From an uncultured bacterium (GTDB lineage: Bacteria > Actinomycetota > Aquicultoria > SKW223), in NCBI GenBank assembly GCA_938042205.1, contig CALIRS010000036.1, forward strand, positions 1 through 9,683: a DNA stretch of 9,683 bases, read 5' to 3'. Position 1 is the stretch's first letter. Each line of letters starts with the position of its first letter. The translations under genes were made by a program, and so were the position numbers. Under the pieces are notes generated by a model. It did not search any database and had not been told where the DNA came from. It worked only from the letters and a program-made list of their open reading frames with translations. This document shows, piece by piece, positions 1 through 7,397 of the stretch.

Positions 1-1269
1 TTCATAAGTAAAACCAGTTCCCTTGCCAGCTATTCTCGCCAGAAGAAGGATTCCAGGCAGAATAAGCGGGATTTTTCCAAAAAGCTCAAGGCGTGGACGC
101 TGGCGTAGTACATTTATCCAGTGAGGATAACCACAAAAAAGTTCATCGCTACCTTCTCCCACCTGACAAACCGTAACTCCATTGTCTTTTGCAAGTTTGG
201 CGACGTAATAAAGGGGAACGCACACAGGGTCAGAAATTGGCTCATCCTGATGGTAGACGAGTTTAGGAAGAAAATCGACCATGTCTTTGGAACTGATGAT
301 TATTTCGTGGTGGTCTGCTCCAAAAATTTTTGCCACTTTTCGTGCATATTGAAATTCATTGTATTGAGGGGCATCGACATAACCAATCGAAAAGGTCTGA
401 ACCGGCCTATCCATTAGTTCGGACATCAGGGCTACATTGAGGCTGGAATCAATTCCTCCTGAAAGGAATACGCCAAACGGAACGTCAGAAACCATCCGAT
501 ATTTAATAGATTCACGTAATAATGAAAGGATTTCTTTTGCGACCAGTTCTTCGTCAATTTCGCCTGTCATGGGTATGACGTTGTCAAAGACGTCCCACCA
601 GCTCTTCAGTTTTGTTGAGCCGTTGCTTTCGATGGTTAGGTGAAAACCGGCTGGCAATTTCTTGATTCCTTTAAAAAGTGTGTCTGGAGCAGGTGTAGTT
701 AAAAAAGAAAGGTAATGATAGAACGCTTTCTCGTTAAGCTCACGAGAAACCTGTGGGTGGTTAAGAATCGCTTTTATCTCAGAAGCAAAAATAAAGCTTC
801 CGTTTATCGTTGTGTAGTAAAGCGGTTTGATACCAATTCTATCCCGAACAAGCCACAAGCATTCTTTCTGTGCATCCCAGATGGCAAAGGCGAACATACC
901 GCGAAGTTTTTCGAGCATTTTCTCGCTATATTCTTTGTAAAGGTAAATGAGGACTTCCGTATCGGACCGAGACTTGAATTGGTATCCTTTTGCCTCAAGC
1001 TCTCTGCGAAGCTCTATAAAATTGTAGATTTCGCCATTATAAACAATTTGGAGGGTACCGGTTTCGTCTCCCATCGGTTGATGGCCGGCTTTCGTTAAAT
1101 CAAGAATAGATAGGCGACGGTGACCAAGACCAATTTTGCCATCAGAAGAAATATAAATTCCTTCATCATCGGGACCGCGATGTGACATTTCATCTCGCAT
1201 TTTGACAAGAAGGTCTCGGTCGATGTTTTCTGATTTTCCGAAGTTAAGTACTCCGACGATTCCGCACAT
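1..1269 (-). CDS. asnB: Asparagine synthetase-like class II glutamine amidotransferase, 3' end outside the window
   Basis: Glutamine-hydrolysing asparagine synthetase family: glutamine ammonia is passed to an acid that has been activated with ATP. The frame is open for 423 codons to the left edge; family members have about 600-630 residues, so the last third is missing. The start MCGIVG puts the catalytic Cys at residue 2, exposed once Met is removed. The glutaminase domain (about 1-210) shows GHRRLSI (49-55), YNGEIYN (77-83) and SDTE (102-105). The synthetase domain shows the PP-loop SGGIDSS (270-276) and GEGSDELFCGY (371-381). An ATG two codons upstream would displace the Cys and lies too close to the AGGTG ribosome site, so 1269 is the start. 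It is the third visible gene of a minus-strand run after wecB and an oxidoreductase. In that setting such proteins may amidate a sugar uronic acid rather than aspartate; this is inference, and plain asparagine synthesis remains possible. Confidence 0.93.
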   Translation of the reverse strand, partial: MCGIVGVLNFGKSENIDRDLLVKMRDEMSHRGPDDEGIYISSDGKIGLGHRRLSILDLTKAGHQPMGDETGTLQIVYNGEIYNFIELRRELEAKGYQFKSRSDTEVLIYLYKEYSEKMLEKLRGMFAFAIWDAQKECLWLVRDRIGIKPLYYTTINGSFIFASEIKAILNHPQVSRELNEKAFYHYLSFLTTPAPDTLFKGIKKLPAGFHLTIESNGSTKLKSWWDVFDNVIPMTGEIDEELVAKEILSLLRESIKYRMVSDVPFGVFLSGGIDSSLNVALMSELMDRPVQTFSIGYVDAPQYNEFQYARKVAKIFGADHHEIIISSKDMVDFLPKLVYHQDEPISDPVCVPLYYVAKLAKDNGVTVCQVGEGSDELFCGYPHWINVLRQRPRLELFGKIPLILPGILLLARIAGKGTGFTYE

Positions 1270-1278
1270 TAGCATGAA

Positions 1279-1283
1279 CACCT
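1279..1283 (-). promoter_or_regulatory. Ribosome binding site of the asnB-like gene
   Basis: On the minus strand AGGTG lies 9 nt before the ATG at 1269 and only 3 nt before the competing ATG at 1275, which decides the start in favour of MCGIVG. The same bases form part of a 5-bp inverted repeat, ACCTG (1307-1311) with CAGGT (1280-1284), 22 nt apart, so the site could be partly occluded in the mRNA. The rest of the 106-bp gap to the upstream gene shows no convincing promoter. A second inverted repeat, TGGCTT/AAGCCA (1328-1333/1348-1353), has no U-tract. Confidence 0.5.
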
Positions 1284-1375
1284 GTTTTTTAATGAGTTTG
1301 CAAAATCAGGTAGGTCCTTTAATGCCATGGCTTTTTAACATTTACGCAAGCCAGGCCTATCTTGATAATCATTTT

Positions 1376-3550
1376 TCAAGCCTTTTGACCTCTCAGCAGG
1401 GAATCACATTCAAAAGTTGTTTTCGTTGTTTTATAAACTTCCTCAAAGGTGATAGCTTCGCTTTCTTCTCCCTTAAGTGCTTTTGCAATTTCAATCAGTT
1501 GTTGCTTGTGTCCTTTATCTGCCGATGATAAAGTCCATTTCCTGTCGGATGCGCCTTTTACTTTAATTGTTGTTCCATAAGATTTTAATTCTATAAAATC
1601 GTTAACAACGTAAGAAATATTTCCTGAGTGCACTTCGAGATATTCTTTGCCGGCTTCGGTGCTTCCGATTGTTATATATGTTAGCAGAGCTATGGACCCG
1701 TCGGAGTATCTGAGAGCAGAGTAAAAGTTATCTCTGGCAACTATTTTTTTACCATCTACAGGGATACTTTCACAATGAAGTTCAGTTATTTCTTTTTCTT
1801 TCCCCACAAGATAGTTAAAGGTATCAAAGAAGTGGCAACCTTCACCGATAAGCCTGCCTCCACCTTCTACAGGATTATGGACCCAGTGATTAGCAGGGAT
1901 AAATCCGGCATTTACCCGGTAGAGAAGAAAATAAGGACCGCCCAGATTTTCAAGTTCTTTTTTTAGGTACTTCAAAAACGGAGAGTACCTTCTATTAAAT
2001 CCTACAAATACGTGCAAGCCAGTTTCAGCTACCTTTTCTCTTATGTTTTCTAGCTCATCCGCTTTAAGACAAAGAGGCTTTTCAACAAAAACATGTTTAC
2101 CACTTTCTAAAGCTTTTACAATAAAAGGATAGTGAAGACCATGGCGGGTGAAAATCATAACCAGGTCGATTTCAGGGACGTTTAAGATATTGTCGATGTC
2201 TGTAGAGGCGTTTTTAAAACCAAACTTTCTGGCAACGTCGATTGCTGAAGTTCCGTGCTCTGTCACCACAGTTTCGAAGTCATAAAATTCAGATAATTCT
2301 TTCAAATTTGGAAGATGGACTTCTCTGGCAAAACTTCCAGCGCCAACGACTCCGACGCTTATTTTTCCTTTGACTTTTTTAGCTGAAGGATGGATTTCAA
2401 TTTTTGTTTGAAGTTTTGGGGTTTTAATATATTTTTGATAATCATATCTGAAAAGTATCGCAAGTGGCTTTTTGTCTGGCGTTAGAAGAGATGCATATGC
2501 TTCAGGAGCTTTCTCAATCGGATAAATTTGTGAGATCAATGGTTCCACACTAACCTTTCTTTGTGCCAGAAGTTCGAGAAAATTTTGAATATTTCTATTT
2601 TCTGTCCAGCGCACATATCCTATGGGGTAATCAATGCTTTCTTCTTCATATACGCGATCGTACCTGCCAGGACCATATGATGTGCTCATCAAAAAATCGA
2701 GTTCCTTCTGATACATTTTCTCCCTGTCAAAATTCATTCCAAATGCACCAACGCCGACGACGCGACCTTTATGGCGACAGAGGTCAAACGCCAGATTCAC
2801 TGGTTCACTACTTTCTGTGGAAGCGTAGATTATCGCTGCGTCGACACCGACGTTTCCTGTTATATCCATCACTTCTTTGACAATATTTTTATCGATTACA
2901 AATGCATAGTCTGTACCAAGGGACTTTGCAAGTTTCACTCGCTCAGAATCAATATCAAGGCTTATTACCCTAAGGCCTGAAGATCTGGCGATTTGTACTG
3001 CAATAAGTCCTAAAAGACCAAGCCCGATAATGGCTACAGTTTCCCCAAACTGGCAGTTTGTTCTTCTTATGCCATGCATCGAAATTGCACCTAAAGTAGA
3101 AAATGCTGCTTCTTCAAATGAAACATTATCCGGGATTTTTGCTACTAAGTTTCTGGGAACTGCAATTATTTCTGCATGATTGGCATAGCCGACGCCAGCA
3201 CAGGCAACGCGGTCTCCAGGATTGATATCTAAAACTTCGTCTCCAACGGCAGTTACTAAACCTGCACTTGAATAACCCAGGGTCTTGTATTCTGAAATCT
3301 TTTCAGAGACCCTTGCAAATGTTTTCCTAACGCCTTCTTCTCTAATTTTTTGCATTACCCTGGTAATAAGCTCAGGACGCTCGAGGGCTTTTTTAATAAG
3401 GCTCTTTTTTGAGGAGGTGATAGCCATCGATTCAGTTCCTGTGCTGATTAGTGAGAAGACGTTAGCGACAAGAATCTGCTTACTGCCTCTTGCAGGCGGG
3501 GGGACTTCAAGTACTACTACCTCTTTTCCGTGTAAAAGTGCCTGCTTCAT
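1376..3550 (-). CDS. Bi-domain oxidoreductase: MDR (alcohol dehydrogenase-like) fused to Gfo/Idh/MocA
   Basis: A 724-residue cytosolic fusion of two NAD(P)-dependent dehydrogenases. Residues 1-370 are a medium-chain dehydrogenase with the Rossmann loop GLGLLG (176-181); Asp199 closes the second strand, which favours NAD. The usual catalytic zinc ligands are absent: the Cys-containing CGTD segment reads STGTE (36-40) and the GHE segment reads GYSSAG (92-97). Residues 395-724 are a Gfo/Idh/MocA oxidoreductase with GAGSFA (403-408), the EKP motif (490-492) and a catalytic-type segment with His573 and Asp576. A basic linker (about 371-397) joins them. Start: AAGGAA lies 5 nt before the ATG. The gap from the wecB stop is 18 nt, so the two are almost certainly co-transcribed. 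This architecture is known from polysaccharide loci, but the substrate is not established; oxidation/reduction or epimerisation of a nucleotide sugar is inferred from context. The fusion is intact, with no stop or frameshift. Confidence 0.92.
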   Translation of the reverse strand: MKQALLHGKEVVVLEVPPPARGSKQILVANVFSLISTGTESMAITSSKKSLIKKALERPELITRVMQKIREEGVRKTFARVSEKISEYKTLGYSSAGLVTAVGDEVLDINPGDRVACAGVGYANHAEIIAVPRNLVAKIPDNVSFEEAAFSTLGAISMHGIRRTNCQFGETVAIIGLGLLGLIAVQIARSSGLRVISLDIDSERVKLAKSLGTDYAFVIDKNIVKEVMDITGNVGVDAAIIYASTESSEPVNLAFDLCRHKGRVVGVGAFGMNFDREKMYQKELDFLMSTSYGPGRYDRVYEEESIDYPIGYVRWTENRNIQNFLELLAQRKVSVEPLISQIYPIEKAPEAYASLLTPDKKPLAILFRYDYQKYIKTPKLQTKIEIHPSAKKVKGKISVGVVGAGSFAREVHLPNLKELSEFYDFETVVTEHGTSAIDVARKFGFKNASTDIDNILNVPEIDLVMIFTRHGLHYPFIVKALESGKHVFVEKPLCLKADELENIREKVAETGLHVFVGFNRRYSPFLKYLKKELENLGGPYFLLYRVNAGFIPANHWVHNPVEGGGRLIGEGCHFFDTFNYLVGKEKEITELHCESIPVDGKKIVARDNFYSALRYSDGSIALLTYITIGSTEAGKEYLEVHSGNISYVVNDFIELKSYGTTIKVKGASDRKWTLSSADKGHKQQLIEIAKALKGEESEAITFEEVYKTTKTTFECDSLLRGQKA

Positions 3551-3568
3551 ATGATTTCCTTAAAATCC

Positions 3569-4696
3569 TTAAAAGCTATCAGGAATCTTAAGAGATTCTG
3601 AAATGTCTGTCTTATTTTCTATGGTATCAACTATCCTTTTGGAAACCTGTGTATCCCAGTGCAGTGGAATTTTGGATTCTATTTTCTTCTCTGCCTTTTT
3701 ATAGGCGCGATTAAGGGCTTCTGATATAAGCTGCGGGTCAGCTCCAGCAAGCTCATTTATTCCAGCTTCAATAGTTTCCACTCTTTCAGTATTATAGCGG
3801 AGGGTAACGCATGGTTTTCCGAGAACAAGGGACTCTTCCTGAACGCCACCGGAATCGGTGATCACAAAGAATGATTCCATCTCCAGCTTAATAAAATCAA
3901 GATAAGGAAGGGGTTTAATGATTATTAACTTTTCTGGATCGTAATGTGCTTTTTCTAAGGTTTTGAAATCTGAGAGTCTCTTTTCGGTTCTTGGATGGCA
4001 CGGAAAAATTATAGGAAGCGGTGTGGATGCGAGTCCAGTAAATATTCGTTTTAACCTACGGGGATCGTCGGTGTTTTCTTGTCGGTGAAGCGTCATTACA
4101 ATGTATGATTCAGGTTTAAGATTCAGCTTTTCCAGCACATCAGAGTTTTTTGCTTTGTCAAGATTTTTAAGCAGCGTTTCTGCCATGATGTCTCCTGAGA
4201 GAAAGATGCCATCAGTATTGATACCTTCATTTTTCAAGTTCTTGACAGCAGTTTCAGTGGGTGCAAAATGAAGCTGGCAAATTTTGTCTGCAACGATACG
4301 ATTTATTTCTTCTGGCATAGTCATATCAAAGCTTCGATACCCTGCTTCAATATGACCAGAAGGTATAAGGAGTTTAACAGCTGCTAAAGCACCGGCAAGG
4401 GTAGAATTAGTATCACCGTAAATGAGTACCAGGTCTGGCTTTTCCTCCGCAATGGTATCGCCGAGTGAAGTAAGCATCATTCCTGTTTGGTGGGCATGTG
4501 TCCCGGAGCCAACTTCGAGGTTGTAGTCAGGTTCAGGGATGGAAAGTTGTTCAAAGAAAGCCTTTGAAAGTTCATAATCGTAGTGTTGACCCGTATGAAC
4601 GATTATATGTTCATGCCCCCTTTTTTTGAGCTCCTCATCAATGGGAGCAACTTTTACAAATTGTGGTCGCGCACCAACAACTGAAAGTATTTTCAT
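3569..4696 (-). CDS. wecB: UDP-N-acetylglucosamine 2-epimerase, non-hydrolysing
   Basis: Interconverts UDP-GlcNAc and UDP-ManNAc in the cytosol, supplying ManNAc or ManNAcA units for surface glycans. The 375 residues match the usual family length. The start MKILSVVGARPQF is the typical first strand and loop. Residues matching the known catalytic and binding positions of the E. coli enzyme are present: Asp95 in YGDTNST, Glu117 in HIEAGYRS, Glu130 in PEEINR and His204 in TLHRQEN. The UDP-binding segment DSGGVQEES (281-289) is also present. The start is supported by AGGAA 6 nt upstream. It is the first gene of the minus-strand run and is preceded by a good TATAAT -10 element. No UDP-ManNAc dehydrogenase is visible here, so whether the product is oxidised to ManNAcA cannot be told; such a gene could lie beyond the left edge. 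The function is secure at family level; the glycan receiving the sugar is unknown. Confidence 0.95.
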   Translation of the reverse strand: MKILSVVGARPQFVKVAPIDEELKKRGHEHIIVHTGQHYDYELSKAFFEQLSIPEPDYNLEVGSGTHAHQTGMMLTSLGDTIAEEKPDLVLIYGDTNSTLAGALAAVKLLIPSGHIEAGYRSFDMTMPEEINRIVADKICQLHFAPTETAVKNLKNEGINTDGIFLSGDIMAETLLKNLDKAKNSDVLEKLNLKPESYIVMTLHRQENTDDPRRLKRIFTGLASTPLPIIFPCHPRTEKRLSDFKTLEKAHYDPEKLIIIKPLPYLDFIKLEMESFFVITDSGGVQEESLVLGKPCVTLRYNTERVETIEAGINELAGADPQLISEALNRAYKKAEKKIESKIPLHWDTQVSKRIVDTIENKTDISESLKIPDSF

Positions 4697-4732
4697 TTTT
4701 TGTTCCTTTCATTCTAATTTTAACGGTAGAAA

Positions 4733-4738
4733 ATTATA
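4733..4738 (-). promoter_or_regulatory. -10 element for the wecB-oxidoreductase-asnB run
   Basis: Read on the minus strand this is a perfect TATAAT. It would start transcription about 30 nt before the wecB ATG, leaving room for the AGGAA ribosome site (4703-4707). No good -35 hexamer is found at 16-18 bp (CAACTT at 17 bp), so the promoter may be weak or activator-dependent. Confidence 0.5.
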
Positions 4739-4758
4739 AGGGATAATAAGGTCATAAG

Positions 4759-4787
4759 TTGCTGAAATTATGAAATAATCTGATAAT
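4759..4787 (+). promoter_or_regulatory. Promoter of the glycosyltransferase operon, probably giving a leaderless mRNA
   Basis: TTGCTG (4759-4764) and GATAAT (4782-4787) are separated by exactly 17 bp. Transcription from this pair should begin at about 4794-4796, at the A of the ATG at 4796. No Shine-Dalgarno sequence lies ahead of that ATG, and the in-frame stop TAA at 4784-4786 rules out an upstream start. The spacer holds a perfect inverted repeat, ATTAT-gaa-ATAAT (4767-4779), that could be an operator, although A/T-rich palindromes arise easily by chance here. Confidence 0.5.
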
Positions 4788-4795
4788 TCGTTTTA

Positions 4796-5926
4796 ATGCT
4801 TAAGATTGCTTTTGTTGATCATTACTATGGTGAAAAAATAGGTGGCGGGGAAGAGTACTTACTTGCAGTTGCAGAGGGACTTAAAGAAAAAGGTTTTGAA
4901 ATTGAAATTATATCTCTACCGCAAAGTTCACTTGCCCGTGAAACTAAAAAAAGAAAAATGAAAACTATTGAAATCCCCTTTTACAGCGCAAATTTTCTTG
5001 CAGCAACAGGTAGGCTTGCTGCTTATTTTTCTCAAGAGAAATTCGATATTGTGAACACTCATGGTTACTATTCAAACATTGTTGGGAGACTGGCAGCGAA
5101 GCGAGCTGGAAACAAAAACATCGTTTGCACTGTTCACGTTGAAGTTAAACCGGATTTTATAAACACTTTCACTGATAGAGCAAAGTTTTTGTTAAGGAAC
5201 TTTGTGGAAAGGGCGACTTCATCTGGTGTCCATTACATAGTTGTGTCTAACGAGGTCAAAAGACAGTTAATAGAAATAGGGATTGATGAGAGCGCTATTA
5301 CCGTTATCTATCCCGGGATAAATATTGAGAAGTCACCAGTCTCAGAAAGTATGGCTGATAAAAAGAGCAAAGTAATATTTGGTTCCTGCGGGCGTCTGGT
5401 AAGAGTAAAAGACTTTAAAACGCTTATTATTGCCTTTTCTAGACTCAAAGAGATGGGTGTCGAAGCGGAATTAAGAATATATGGAGAAGGTCCCGAACGA
5501 GAAAATCTTGAAAGTCTTGCTAATTCATTAGGAGTTTTAAAGTGGGTGATGTTTCCAGGTTATCAAGAAAAACAAGCGGTGTATACCAGTATCGATGTTT
5601 TCGCTTTACCTTCTTTATCTGAAGGCTTTCCAATGTCTTTACTCGAAGCCGCTTCTTATGGCCTTCCCTGCATATGTACGTCTACAGGGGGTCAAAAGGA
5701 AATAATTGAAAATGGCAAGACGGGGCTTATTGCTCCTCCGAAAGATCCCGATTCACTTGCAAAAGCAATGCTCTGGATGGTAAATAACCGTGAAGAGGCA
5801 AGAAAAATGGGAAAAGCAGCTCGGGAATTTGTTTCGAGAAATTTCACAATAGAAAAACTTATTAAGGAACATGTAAAACTTTTCACAAAGATTGCAAAAA
5901 ATGCTAACTTAAAGTCTATAAGGTAG
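4796..5926 (+). CDS. GT-B fold glycosyltransferase (GT4-like, retaining)
   Basis: Transfers a sugar from a nucleotide donor to a growing glycan; cytosolic or membrane-peripheral, since no signal peptide or membrane span is seen. The 376 residues are the usual length. The N-terminal acceptor domain opens with LKIAFVDHYYGEKIGGGEE, whose glycine-rich loop is typical of GT4 enzymes. The C-terminal donor domain shows VSNEVKR (150-156), YPGIN (172-176), GRLVRVKDF (199-207) with the basic residues Arg200 and Lys205 that usually contact the donor phosphates, and the E-x7-E motif with Glu276 and Glu284 (SEGFPMSLLEA). The start has no ribosome binding site (see the promoter entry). It is the first gene of a plus-strand operon with manC 28 nt downstream and manB after it. 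That makes GDP-mannose an attractive donor, so a mannosyltransferase is likely but unproven; the fold alone does not fix the sugar. Confidence 0.9.
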   Translation: MLKIAFVDHYYGEKIGGGEEYLLAVAEGLKEKGFEIEIISLPQSSLARETKKRKMKTIEIPFYSANFLAATGRLAAYFSQEKFDIVNTHGYYSNIVGRLAAKRAGNKNIVCTVHVEVKPDFINTFTDRAKFLLRNFVERATSSGVHYIVVSNEVKRQLIEIGIDESAITVIYPGINIEKSPVSESMADKKSKVIFGSCGRLVRVKDFKTLIIAFSRLKEMGVEAELRIYGEGPERENLESLANSLGVLKWVMFPGYQEKQAVYTSIDVFALPSLSEGFPMSLLEAASYGLPCICTSTGGQKEIIENGKTGLIAPPKDPDSLAKAMLWMVNNREEARKMGKAAREFVSRNFTIEKLIKEHVKLFTKIAKNANLKSIR

Positions 5927-5954
5927 AATAGGTTTACAGGTTAGAGGAGAATAA

Positions 5955-7397
5955 ATGGAGGGCAACGTGAATCTTGATCATCTTTTCGCCGTAATTCTTG
6001 GGGGCGGAGCGGGCACCAGGCTCTGGCCGCTATCACGAGAGCTTAGCCCCAAGCAGCTTTTAAAACTCTTCGGGACGGATAGTCTCATAAGAAAAACAGT
6101 TCTCAGGTTGAAAAAGCTTATACCTGAAGAAAACGTTTTCATTGTCACTTCTGAAAGACTTCTGGATGAGATAAGAAATCATCTCCTTTCTGAATACCCG
6201 CCATTGAAAAAAATTCAGTATATAATCGAGCCAGCCGCAAGAAACACAGGTCCAGCGGTTCTTCTCGCCGCCTGGGAGCTTTTTAAAAAAGATAAAGACA
6301 GTATTCTTGGTGTTTTTCCTTCTGATCACTATATTGAGAACGATGAAGCGTTGATTGAAGCGATAAAAGTAGCTTATGAGGTGGCGCAAAAGGACTATCT
6401 GGTCACTTTTGGCCTTAAACCTTTACGCCCTGAAACCGGCTTTGGATACATTGAGCTTGGAAATTCAATTCAAAATAGCAACGCTTATCAAGCCAGGAGT
6501 TTTGTCGAAAAGCCTGACCTTAAGAAAGCAAAAGAATTTGTTGATTCTGGAAAGTACTTCTGGAACAGCGGAATGTTTGTTTTTAAAGCAAGAATAATTC
6601 TTGAAGAAGGCAGAAAGTTTCTTCCTAAAGTTATAGAGGTTCTTGGAGAAATAGATACATTTTCCGATGAAAATAAAGAAAAAATTTCTGAAGAAGCGTT
6701 TCTATCCATAGATCCCATTAGCATTGACTACGGAATTATGGAAAAATCTGAGCGCGTGGCAATAATACCGGTTGATATTGGCTGGAAAGATGTGGGAAGC
6801 CTTACAGCACTCGAAGAGTTTTATGAAAAAGATGAGCGCAGGAACGTAAAGATAGGAAACATTGTTGAAGTCGATAGTGAAGATTCAATTTTTTATTCGG
6901 ATTCGAGGCTTGTAGCTGCCATTGGGCTTTCGGATTTGATGGTTATCGATACCCGGGATGCAACGCTTGTTTGTCCGAAAGAAAGGGCACAGGAAGTGGC
7001 GAAGATTGTTGCGATGTTGAAGGAAAAAGATGCCGGGGAGTATCTTGCACACAGGCATTCTGTAAGACCTTGGGGTTCATTTGTTTTACTTGAAAAGGGT
7101 GACAACTATCAAGTAAAGCTGATTAAAGTAAAACCTGGAATGAAACTTTCTGAACAACTTCACAACCACCGTTCAGAGCACTGGATAGTTGTTAAAGGAA
7201 CGGCAAAAGTTACTATTGGTGGCAAAGAGAAAATTCTTCATGCTGGTGAAAGTGCTTTTATTCAAGTATCAGCCAGACATCGATTGGAAAATCCAGGCAA
7301 GATTCCAGTGCTTTTAATTGAAGTCCAGAGCGGTGAATACTTAGGAGAAGATGACATAGTAAGATTTAGGGATGAATTTGGAAGGGGTAAAGATTGA
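5955..7397 (+). CDS. manC: Bifunctional mannose-1-phosphate guanylyltransferase / mannose-6-phosphate isomerase
   Basis: Catalyses two steps of GDP-mannose synthesis: fructose-6-P to mannose-6-P (C-terminal type II isomerase cupin) and mannose-1-P plus GTP to GDP-mannose (N-terminal pyrophosphorylase). The 480 residues match full-length bifunctional ManC/AlgA proteins. The pyrophosphorylase domain (about 9-340) has GGGAGTRLWPLSR (16-28), SPKQ (31-34), EPAARNT (92-98), PSDH (122-125), FVEKP (183-187) and WNSGMF (203-208). The cupin (about 365-470) has RPWGSF (371-376) and QLHNHRSEHW (401-410) with metal-type His403, His405 and Glu408, plus His442. Start: AGAGGAG lies 5 nt before the ATG. A second, in-frame GTG at 5967 has its own GGAGGG 4 nt upstream, formed by the first codons, so a product four residues shorter is possible. 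Together with manB just downstream it completes the pathway. Confidence 0.96.
   Translation: MEGNVNLDHLFAVILGGGAGTRLWPLSRELSPKQLLKLFGTDSLIRKTVLRLKKLIPEENVFIVTSERLLDEIRNHLLSEYPPLKKIQYIIEPAARNTGPAVLLAAWELFKKDKDSILGVFPSDHYIENDEALIEAIKVAYEVAQKDYLVTFGLKPLRPETGFGYIELGNSIQNSNAYQARSFVEKPDLKKAKEFVDSGKYFWNSGMFVFKARIILEEGRKFLPKVIEVLGEIDTFSDENKEKISEEAFLSIDPISIDYGIMEKSERVAIIPVDIGWKDVGSLTALEEFYEKDERRNVKIGNIVEVDSEDSIFYSDSRLVAAIGLSDLMVIDTRDATLVCPKERAQEVAKIVAMLKEKDAGEYLAHRHSVRPWGSFVLLEKGDNYQVKLIKVKPGMKLSEQLHNHRSEHWIVVKGTAKVTIGGKEKILHAGESAFIQVSARHRLENPGKIPVLLIEVQSGEYLGEDDIVRFRDEFGRGKD
7383..7388 (+). promoter_or_regulatory. Ribosome binding site deciding the TTG start of manB
   Basis: AGGGGT lies inside the last codons of manC, 5 nt before the TTG at 7394. 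The TTG overlaps the manC stop TGA (7395-7397) in the 4-nt junction TTGA, an arrangement that usually means translational coupling. No ATG is available before the conserved KEYDIRG segment. Confidence 0.75.

Noticed and set aside
121..1098. Several plus-strand open frames of 68-127 codons
   Set aside because: They are opposite-strand shadows of the asnB-like gene, whose motifs are intact on the minus strand.
1328..1353. Inverted repeat TGGCTT/AAGCCA between the oxidoreductase and asnB as a terminator
   Set aside because: The loop is 14 nt and there is no T-run on the minus-strand 3' side; asnB continues in the same direction.
2563..2980. Plus-strand open frames inside the oxidoreductase gene
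   Set aside because: They lie wholly opposite a gene with clear motifs, have no family features and no ribosome sites; they are shadows.
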